8,877 nucleotides of DNA from Planctomycetota bacterium (GTDB lineage Bacteria > Planctomycetota > UBA1135 > GCA-002686595), in NCBI GenBank assembly GCA_013140785.1, contig JABFRZ010000641.1, positions 1 to 8,877 of the forward strand, written 5' to 3'. How positions within the stretch are numbered: position 1 is the first letter of the stretch; each line of letters begins with the position of its first letter. Shown here in pieces: positions 1 to 5,672 of this stretch. Below the pieces are notes generated by a model, which had not been told where the DNA came from, made no database searches, and saw nothing but the letters and a program-made list of their open reading frames with translations. The position numbers were made by a program, and so were the translations under genes.

Positions 1-1336
1 CGTCACCGGCGAACTGCCGCGAGAGCGTGAACCATGGATCGCGCACCAGCGGCAGCCACACGCCCCGGACCCACGTGGGCGGCGTGCTGCCGCTCGCGCT
101 CGCCAGCACAAGGTAGCGCGCGCCCTCGAAGCCCGGCAGCGCGAGCACGAAGGGCGCCGTGCCGCCCGCGCTGGCCGAGAGCCGGTCGATGCCGACGTGC
201 AGGGCCGTGGGCGCTTCGCTGCGCACCTCGAGATACGGGTAGAGCGTGGCGCGCACGAGCCGGTCCTCGGCCGTGATCGCGAAGGTGTCGGTGCCGGCGC
301 GCAGCGAGGAGCCGATCGAGAAGCGATAGCGCCCGTCGCCGAGGTCCGCGACCGGGCTCACGCTCGTGTTCAGGCGCGCGCCGCTGGCGGAGGCCACGCG
401 CACGGTCGCACCCCCGTGCGTGAGCGGGACGCCGTCGAGGTCCACCAGCTGCACGATGACGACGCGCTTCGTCAGCCCGTCGGCCGGCAGCGCAGCGACC
501 GCGCTGACCGTGGAGCGGATCCCGTCGGGCCGGCCCGCGCGCTCGACGCGCCACGCGTCGTAGAGGCTCTGCATCGTCTGCACCGGATCGGGATCGGCAG
601 CGCGCCCGCGCACGTTCAGGCTCAAATGGAAGGAGGCGAGCTGGCAGTCCGCGCCCGTGAGACAGGGCGGCTGGGCGTCGCCGATGCGAGCGATCAGCAC
701 GAAGGCGCCGTGGGCCGACTTGCGGAAGCTGGGCGGCGGCGAGCCGCAGCTCGTGGGCCGCGGACCGCGGTTGCAGGAGCAGCGCCCGTCACCGCCCATC
801 GCGCGCGCCGCCTCCATCGCGGCCATCAGCCTCTGGCCGAGATCGCCGTTCGTGGCGAGCAGCGCGTCGCGGGCCATCCCCACCACGCCAAGGCCGGTCA
901 AGACGTTGCCCTGGATGGAATAGGCGAAGTCGCCCACTTCCCCTACCACGCCGCCGCTCGCGGTCTGCGTGCCCCGGCCGGAGAAGGTCACCGGCGCTCC
1001 GGGATACAGCGCGACGATGCCGGTCTGCAGCTCGCCCACGGTCGGCTCGGCCGCCTGCACCAGCGCGAGGATGTCGGCCGGGGAGAGCCGCGCGCGCAGG
1101 CCTTGGGCCATTGGCACGAGATCTTGGAACGCGCCCGAAGCCTGGATCACGCCTCCGCCGAGCCCGGGCAGCGCCACCGGGAGCCGGCCGATCAGGTAGA
1201 TGTTCTCGACGCACGTGGCGCCGGCCACGCCGACCTCACCCGTGCGACGGTTCACCACCACGATCGACCAGGTCGCGCTGGTCGGGGAGACGAGCACGGA
1301 AGCACACAGGGCGGCGAGAAGAGTGCGGCGCAGCAT
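1..1336 (-). CDS. Secreted DUF1028 (Ntn-hydrolase-like) protein with C-terminal beta domains, 3' end missing
   Basis: The frame is open from ATG at 1336 to the left edge: 445 codons with no stop, so the C-terminus is outside the window. Residues 1-21 form a signal peptide (LRR, then a hydrophobic run, then SPTSA), so the product is exported. Residues 22 to about 265 match the DUF1028 family by its opening TWSIVVVN, the GEVGVAGATCVEN stretch and the closing DPVQTMQSLYDAWR. DUF1028 belongs to the Ntn-hydrolase clan; its substrate is not known to me. An insert at 183-231 holds five Cys (186, 188, 197, 225, 231), perhaps disulphides. Residues about 275-370 look like an Ig/invasin-type beta domain (VVIVQLVDLDGVPLTHGGATV, then DGRYRFSI). 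Residues 375-445 resemble a C-terminal beta module seen in secreted planctomycete proteins (from memory). A GAGG lies 7 nt before the ATG. DUF1028 is confident; the function is unknown. Confidence 0.85.
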   Translation of the reverse strand, partial: MLRRTLLAALCASVLVSPTSATWSIVVVNRRTGEVGVAGATCVENIYLIGRLPVALPGLGGGVIQASGAFQDLVPMAQGLRARLSPADILALVQAAEPTVGELQTGIVALYPGAPVTFSGRGTQTASGGVVGEVGDFAYSIQGNVLTGLGVVGMARDALLATNGDLGQRLMAAMEAARAMGGDGRCSCNRGPRPTSCGSPPPSFRKSAHGAFVLIARIGDAQPPCLTGADCQLASFHLSLNVRGRAADPDPVQTMQSLYDAWRVERAGRPDGIRSTVSAVAALPADGLTKRVVIVQLVDLDGVPLTHGGATVRVASASGARLNTSVSPVADLGDGRYRFSIGSSLRAGTDTFAITAEDRLVRATLYPYLEVRSEAPTALHVGIDRLSASAGGTAPFVLALPGFEGARYLVLASASGSTPPTWVRGVWLPLVRDPWFTLSRQFAGD

Positions 1337-1343
1337 GGGGAGA

Positions 1344-1359
1344 CCTCGCCGCCATTCTA
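1344..1359 (-). promoter_or_regulatory. Promoter -10 box and Shine-Dalgarno for the DUF1028 gene
   Basis: On the minus strand a TAGAAT hexamer (1354-1359), one base from the TATAAT consensus, is followed by GAGG (1344-1347), which sits 7 nt before the ATG at 1336. I see no convincing -35 element 16-18 nt upstream. The GAGG spacing supports the chosen start. The -10 box is plausible because it stands out in very GC-rich DNA and lies just after a hairpin that could end the upstream transcript. Confidence 0.4.
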
Positions 1360-1400
1360 CGAGCGTGCGGCGCCAGCCGGGCGCGCGGCGTTCCAAAGGA

Positions 1401-1435
1401 TCGGGCCCACCGCGCGCGAGGCACGGCGGGCCCGA
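1401..1435 (-). terminator. GC-rich hairpin, probable terminator after the metalloprotease gene
   Basis: Arms 1401-1411 and 1425-1435 pair over 11 bp around a 13-nt loop. Read as minus-strand RNA the one imperfect position is a G-U wobble; read on the plus strand it is an A-C mismatch, so the minus orientation is favoured. The hairpin lies about 30 nt past the metalloprotease stop at 1465 and is followed by a short pyrimidine run (CCTTT) rather than a strong U tract, so termination may be partial. Confidence 0.45.
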
Positions 1436-1464
1436 GGCTCGCCCCGGTCCGAGAGCGGGTTCCC

Positions 1465-4353
1465 TCAGCGAGGTTCTTCCTGCCCGCGGAAGTTGATGAC
1501 CGTGGCCGAAGCCGGCTGGGCCGCGTTGTAGCTGTAGCTCGCGTCGAGCGCCTTGGCGATGCGCGCCTTGGCGTCGCCGAGGTGCGAGCGCGTGTAGGCG
1601 TCCAGGTCCTCGTCCAGCGCGGCGCCGATCGACTTGGCCAGGTTCTCGAGCGTCATGCGCGCGAGCAGCGCGATGGTGCGCGTGGAGGACGAGCTGCCCT
1701 TCTGCAGCGACAGGTCGAGCATGCGCTGCAGGTGCTCGCGCTGCAGGTTGCGGCGCAGGCTGGAGATGGCCGGCGTGCGCGCGGTGAAGGCCTTCACCTT
1801 GGCGAAGCTGGCCTCGCGCGCCTTGCCGCCGTTGCCGCCGAAGCCGAGCTCCTCCCAGGCCGCCTTCGAGACGGTGTCCAGGAGCTCGGGCAGGGTCAGC
1901 ACGTCCACCTCGGAGGCGACCGCGAACTCGCTGTCGTACAGGCGCCGCAGCGTGGTCGGGTTCAGCAGCCAGGTCATGACGGTCGCCTGCACACCCGCGA
2001 TGCGGTCGTGGACCGGATAGGTCGCCTCGTCCCACGCGCTGCCGTCCTCCCACCAGCGCTCGACCGACATGCGCGCGAGCAGCTCGGGGTTCAACCCGAA
2101 GGCCTTGTCGTAGAACGAGTTCTCGAGCACGAAGGCGAGCGCCGCGCGCTGCCGCTCCGCATCCACGGCCTCGAGCGGCTTGCGCTCGCCCGGGTCGCCC
2201 TTGTGGTCGCGGTTCACGTACGAGCCGCCCAGCCAGCCGGCCATCATGTTCATGACCCCGGTTTGGGTGGAGAGCGTCACCAGGTAGCCGCGGCGCGCCT
2301 TGGCCCACGTGTCGCCCGGCTTGACGAACTTGTCGATGATCTGGGCGCGACTCAGCTCGACCAGCTTCATGCGGCTGTGCGCGAACTCCAGCGGATCGGC
2401 CGCGAAGTCGTAGCGCCGCGCGAACGGGTCCGGGCCCATCGTGTCCTCGTCCGAGCCGTAGGAGAGCTCGGGCTCGGACACGCGCGTGAGCACCTTGAGC
2501 GGATCGTCGAAGGTGTAGCCGTACTCGATCGCCCACAGGTCGTAGGGGCCGATCCCGACCATGTCGATGTCGCCCTGGAGCTCGCCCTTCTCGTCGAGGA
2601 CCACGTTGATAGGCAAGTAGTCCATGACCGAGCCGGCGAAGGGTTTCTTGCCCTTCATCTCGGGGCTGTTGATTTGCTCGAGCGAGTAGATGCTCGAGGC
2701 CTTGAAGTTGTGGCGCAGGCCCAGGGTGTGGCCGACCTCGTGGCTGACGAGCTCGGTCAGGACCGGGCCCACGAACCACTCGGGGATGCCGTCGATCGTC
2801 TCGCCGCCCGCGTCTTCGCCGGGCGTGACACCCAGCAGGCCGAAGACCTCGAACGCGAAGCCGGCGAAGGCCATGCTCTGCGCCTTGGCCTCGGAGGCCA
2901 TGCACAGGTGCGAGGCGCTGGGCAGCTTCTGCGCGAGCTCGAAGACCTCGGGGTTGGCGAGCACGCTGCCGTCGCCGAAGGCCACGTCGTACGCGACCGG
3001 CCCGAGCAGGGCGCGGCGCTGTGACGCGAGCACGAGCCGGTCGCGCTCCTCGGCCGAAGCCAAGCGCACGCGCGGATCCCAATCGGGGTGTTGGTCGAGC
3101 CAGCGCAGCGTCTCGCTGGTCATGCCTTCCATGGCCGTCTGCGGCAGGAACTCGTTGGCCTGGTGCCAGAAGTGGCGGATCCAGCCGTCGGTGAGGACCA
3201 CGTCGGCGTCGAGGATCTGGCCCGTCTCGGGGTGCGCGCGCGAGGGACCGATGGCCGTGCCGATGTCGTTCGACAGCCAGCGGATGAAGTTGTAGCGCAC
3301 GTCCTCGGGGTCCTTCTCCATGTGCGCGCCGGTCGTCTTGTCCTGGTACTGGACCACCATGGCGTCGGAGATGCCGATCTTCTCGAAGGCCCGGTTCCAG
3401 GCCAGCACGCCGTCCTTGACGAAGCGGCGGTAGCGCACCGGCACGGTGTGCTCGAGGTAGAAGACGATCGGCTCCTTGGGCGGCGAGAGCTTCAGCGATG
3501 AATCAGCCTTCTCGATGTGCCAGCGCGTGACGTTGCGCTGCCAGACCTCGTCGTCCTGGAACTGGCCGAGGTCGCGCCACGAGACCGTGAAATAGCCCAC
3601 GCGCCCGTCGGCCTTGCGCGGCTTGTAGTCGGAGTTCGTGGGCACCTCGCTGATCGAGAAGTGGAAGGTCTTGAGGGCCCCGTCGCGGCTCTCGTCGCGC
3701 GCGTCGGATACGGGCACCTCGAAGGCCACCTCGATGTTCTTCGGGAAGGCCTTGGCCTTGGCGATCGAGCCCAGGCTCTTCTTGACGTTGCCCTCGCCGT
3801 AGAACGCGGCCAGGTTGCCGAGCAGGAGCTCGTCGAGGTCGATCACCGGCTGGCCACCGGGGCCCATGCACACGATCGGCACGTCCACCAGCACGCGGTC
3901 GATGAAGTGGTTCTCGAGCGAGTCCTTGGAGGCCTGGTCGCCCGAGGAGCGCACCGAGAGGTTGGGCTCGATCAGCGCGAGGCGCTTGTCGAAGCGCTTC
4001 CAGAAGGCGTATTTCTCGCCCATCTGCAGCCCGGCGAAGTCCTCGCCGGTGGGCACCGACAGCGCGAAGAACTGCTTCTGGCTCGCGAACCCGGCCGGCA
4101 GCTCGGCCAGCATCTGGCCATCCTTCTTGCGCTGCCACAGGCCGTAGAAGCTCGTGCCCTCGGCGGTCGAGACGACCTTCTCGAAGTCCTTGGAGGTCTC
4201 CTCGAAGGTCGGGAAGTCTGGCTTGTTGTCCTTCTCCGACTTCTCCGACTTGCCCTCGGGCTTCGCGTCAGGCTTCGCGTCAGGCTTCTCCTGGGCCCAG
4301 GCGAGGGAAGTGAGGAACAGGGAAGCGACCAACCAGCTCAGCTTCATGCGCAT
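1465..4353 (-). CDS. Secreted zinc-dependent metalloprotease (DUF5117/DUF4953 type)
   Basis: A 962-residue exported protease. Residues 1-20 form a signal peptide ending in AWA before Q21. A charged, probably disordered linker with KPDAKPDAKPEG follows, up to about residue 45. The DUF5117-like region follows, ending near a conserved-looking segment around W319 (RRFVKDGVLAWNRAFEKIG). The catalytic site is complete: HEVGHTLGLRH, with zinc ligands H538, H542 and H548 and base E539. A likely Met-turn is SVMDYLP (M577), 29 residues on, as in metzincin-like enzymes. This layout matches the large DUF5117/DUF4953 metalloproteases common in Bacteroidetes and Planctomycetes; natural substrates are unknown to me. 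The start at 4353 is preferred over the ATG at 4347 because GGAG lies 7 nt before it. The gene is divergent from the peroxidase and upstream of the DUF1028 gene on the same strand. Outside the zinc site, domain limits are approximate. Confidence 0.92.
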   Translation of the reverse strand: MRMKLSWLVASLFLTSLAWAQEKPDAKPDAKPEGKSEKSEKDNKPDFPTFEETSKDFEKVVSTAEGTSFYGLWQRKKDGQMLAELPAGFASQKQFFALSVPTGEDFAGLQMGEKYAFWKRFDKRLALIEPNLSVRSSGDQASKDSLENHFIDRVLVDVPIVCMGPGGQPVIDLDELLLGNLAAFYGEGNVKKSLGSIAKAKAFPKNIEVAFEVPVSDARDESRDGALKTFHFSISEVPTNSDYKPRKADGRVGYFTVSWRDLGQFQDDEVWQRNVTRWHIEKADSSLKLSPPKEPIVFYLEHTVPVRYRRFVKDGVLAWNRAFEKIGISDAMVVQYQDKTTGAHMEKDPEDVRYNFIRWLSNDIGTAIGPSRAHPETGQILDADVVLTDGWIRHFWHQANEFLPQTAMEGMTSETLRWLDQHPDWDPRVRLASAEERDRLVLASQRRALLGPVAYDVAFGDGSVLANPEVFELAQKLPSASHLCMASEAKAQSMAFAGFAFEVFGLLGVTPGEDAGGETIDGIPEWFVGPVLTELVSHEVGHTLGLRHNFKASSIYSLEQINSPEMKGKKPFAGSVMDYLPINVVLDEKGELQGDIDMVGIGPYDLWAIEYGYTFDDPLKVLTRVSEPELSYGSDEDTMGPDPFARRYDFAADPLEFAHSRMKLVELSRAQIIDKFVKPGDTWAKARRGYLVTLSTQTGVMNMMAGWLGGSYVNRDHKGDPGERKPLEAVDAERQRAALAFVLENSFYDKAFGLNPELLARMSVERWWEDGSAWDEATYPVHDRIAGVQATVMTWLLNPTTLRRLYDSEFAVASEVDVLTLPELLDTVSKAAWEELGFGGNGGKAREASFAKVKAFTARTPAISSLRRNLQREHLQRMLDLSLQKGSSSSTRTIALLARMTLENLAKSIGAALDEDLDAYTRSHLGDAKARIAKALDASYSYNAAQPASATVINFRGQEEPR
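4259..4290 (-). repeat. In-frame 12-bp tandem repeat coding the KPDA linker
   Basis: A 12-bp unit (GGCTTCGCGTCA on the plus strand) occurs at 4259-4270 and again, exactly, at 4271-4282, with a partial third copy to 4290. It codes the KPDA repeats just after the signal peptide of the metalloprotease. A neighbouring 9-bp duplication near 4232-4249 codes SEKSEK. The repeats should expand or contract without shifting the frame and probably form a flexible spacer. Confidence 0.8.
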
Positions 4354-4360
4354 GTCGGGA

Positions 4361-4364
4361 CTCC
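4361..4364 (-). promoter_or_regulatory. Ribosome binding site deciding the metalloprotease start
   Basis: The minus strand reads GGAG here, 7 nt before the ATG at 4353 and 13 nt before the second in-frame ATG at 4347. This selects the upstream ATG (protein begins MRMKL). Confidence 0.6.
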
Positions 4365-4606
4365 GCGGCGAGGGCCGGCCGCCGAGCGCGCGGGGGCGCT
4401 GGGACAGCCCTCTGGACTTGGACTTCGAGGTGGCAGATTGTGTCCGGAGGTCCGAAAACCGTCCACCCGCGAACTCACCCCGAACGCCAAATCCGAATTG
4501 GCGGCCCCTGGACTCCCCAGGAATCTCGTCGGAATCCGCACTCCGACCGCGCCGCGCATGAAAGTCGCATCCGGGTCGGGCGGCTCCCTCCGGGGGCTGG
4601 CGGCGC

Positions 4607-4612
4607 TATCCT
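4607..4612 (+). promoter_or_regulatory. TATCCT -10-like box placed for a leaderless peroxidase mRNA
   Basis: TATCCT lies 8 nt before the ATG at 4621, and no Shine-Dalgarno sequence is present. In bacteria with leaderless genes, a TANNNT box sits about 7 nt upstream of a start codon that is itself the transcription start. A matching arrangement precedes the gene at 5673. The -35 region is not recognisable. Confidence 0.4.
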
Positions 4613-4620
4613 CGCAAGCG

Positions 4621-5619
4621 ATGGTCACGCCCTGGCTGATCGCGCTCGCCGCAAGCGGGTGGGCCCAAACCGGGAGCTCGGCGGGACCCAGGCCGACCGT
4701 CCCACCGCTGAGCACTCCCCTCGGCTTGCCCTCGCCCGAACTCACCCTGGAGTCGCGCGGCGACGAGCTGGCAACCTTGGGCGCACGGCTCTTCTTCGAC
4801 TCGATCCTGTCCGCGGACCGAACGGTCGCCTGTGCCTCCTGCCACCGTCCCGAGCGCGGCTTCGCGGACGACGTGACCTTCTCGCTGGGCGCGCACGGCC
4901 GGCAGACGGCGCGCAACACGCCGACGCTGCTGAATCGCGTCTACGGGAGCCACTTCATGTGGGACGGACGCGCGAGCTCGCTCGCGGAGCAAGTGCTGCT
5001 GCCGATCGAGAACCCGCTGGAGATGGACCTACCGCTCGAGCAAGCCCTGGCGCGCCTGCGGGCGGAGGCGGGCTACGCCACGGAGTTCGAGCGCGTGCTC
5101 GGGAGCGCGCCCGCGCGCGACGGCCTCGCGCGCGCGCTGGCGGCTTACGTGCGGCGGCTCGTATTGGGCGACAGCCCGGTCGATCGCTTTCGCGCCGGTG
5201 ATTTTGCCGCGCTCGACGACGAGGCGCGCGCCGGACTCTGGTTCTACGAGAGCCGCGGCGGGTGCTGGCGCTGTCACGGCGGCGCGAATTTCAGCGACGA
5301 GGACTTCCATGCGACGGGCGTGGGCGCGCGCCCCGGTGAAGGCGGCGCCGTCGAGCCCGAGCCCGGGCGCGCGGCCGTGACCGGCCGCACGGAAGATCGC
5401 GGCCGCTTCAAGACACCGACCCTGCGCGGCGTGGCCGCGACCGCGCCCTACATGCACGACGGCAGCCTGACCACGCTCGAGGAAGTGGTCGAGTTCTACC
5501 GCCTGGGCGGACGCGCCAACGCGAACCTGGACCCGCTGCTCGCCCCGCTCGAGATGAGCACGAGCGACGCGCGCAACCTGGTGGCCTTCCTGCGCGCGCT
5601 GTCGGTCGAAGGGCGCTAG
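4621..5619 (+). CDS. Periplasmic di-heme cytochrome c peroxidase (CcpA/MauG family)
   Basis: A 332-residue protein of the usual length for bacterial di-heme peroxidases, which reduce H2O2 to water with electrons from small c-type cytochromes. Residues 1-16 (MVTPWLIALAASGWAQ) act as a short signal peptide. The first heme site is C71-A-S-C74-H75, the second C215-W-R-C218-H219. Other family landmarks are HFMWDGRAS (M113, W114), PIENPLEM with the likely catalytic Glu E134, and FKTPTLRG leading to APYMHDG, where M278 fits the distal ligand of the high-potential heme. MauG has Tyr at that place, so a peroxidase is favoured over a cofactor-maturing enzyme. The start at 4621 is chosen because a TATCCT box lies just upstream; the alternative ATG at 4558 gives 353 residues. 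The frame stays open further upstream to 3517, but that is antisense to the protease. Confidence 0.9.
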   Translation: MVTPWLIALAASGWAQTGSSAGPRPTVPPLSTPLGLPSPELTLESRGDELATLGARLFFDSILSADRTVACASCHRPERGFADDVTFSLGAHGRQTARNTPTLLNRVYGSHFMWDGRASSLAEQVLLPIENPLEMDLPLEQALARLRAEAGYATEFERVLGSAPARDGLARALAAYVRRLVLGDSPVDRFRAGDFAALDDEARAGLWFYESRGGCWRCHGGANFSDEDFHATGVGARPGEGGAVEPEPGRAAVTGRTEDRGRFKTPTLRGVAATAPYMHDGSLTTLEEVVEFYRLGGRANANLDPLLAPLEMSTSDARNLVAFLRALSVEGR

Positions 5620-5649
5620 CCTCAGCGCTGAAGCGCGCGCATCGGGCGC
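5619..5649. repeat. Left copy of a 31-bp direct repeat bracketing the McrBC-like module
   Basis: This segment matches 8795-8825 in the same orientation at 30 of 31 positions (mismatch: A at 5631, G at 8807); the copies are 3176 bp apart. It begins at the last base of the peroxidase stop codon and ends 23 bp before the ATPase ATG. It contains a perfect 10-bp palindrome TCAGCGCTGA (5622-5631). A match this long is not expected by chance even in GC-rich DNA. Confidence 0.85.
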
Positions 5650-5666
5650 GGTGTCCGGGTATCGTT
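5622..5666 (-). pseudogene. Orphan 3' fragment of the right-edge gene (RPMRALQR tail)
   Basis: On the minus strand this stretch reads NDTRTPRPMRALQR and a TGA stop. The live gene at the right edge ends NEAIGVRPMRALQR, so 9 of 14 residues are identical and one more is D for E. The one nucleotide mismatch inside the repeat is a silent third position in a Leu codon (CTT against CTC). No gene body is attached: upstream on this strand lies only the antisense of the ATPase gene. It looks like a remnant or duplicated tail, not a working gene. Confidence 0.4.
5660..5665 (+). promoter_or_regulatory. TATCGT -10-like box placed for a leaderless ATPase-nuclease mRNA
   Basis: TATCGT ends 7 nt before the ATG at 5673, and the intervening TGCGCGC holds no Shine-Dalgarno sequence. 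This mirrors the TATCCT box before the peroxidase. The promoter lies just inside the left repeat, so the module appears to carry its own promoter. I see no recognisable -35 element. Confidence 0.4.
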
Positions 5667-5672
5667 GCGCGC

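Larger units (their letters stand above)
4354..4620. promoter_or_regulatory. Divergent intergenic region with an imperfect palindrome
   Basis: This 267-bp spacer separates the divergent metalloprotease and peroxidase starts, so both promoters should lie here. It contains a relatively AT-rich patch (about 4452-4500) with an imperfect 15-bp palindrome at 4487-4501 (CCAAATCCGAATTGG, 6 of 7 arm pairs match), a possible operator, and a weaker inverted repeat TCGGA/TCCGA at 4529-4546. I find no clear -35/-10 pair for the minus gene. An in-frame ATG at 4558 could extend the peroxidase by 21 residues but has no ribosome binding site. Confidence 0.35.

Noticed and set aside
197..3024. Long plus-strand open frames (197-1531, 1111-3024) antisense to the DUF1028 and metalloprotease genes
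   Set aside because: Their translations are Arg/Ala/Gly-rich without motifs, and the opposite strand encodes recognisable domains with signal peptides. High GC leaves antisense frames free of stops.
3517..4557. N-terminal extension of the peroxidase frame back to 3517
   Set aside because: It is antisense to the metalloprotease, low-complexity, and ends upstream of a clear signal peptide at 4621; it would make the peroxidase twice its family length.
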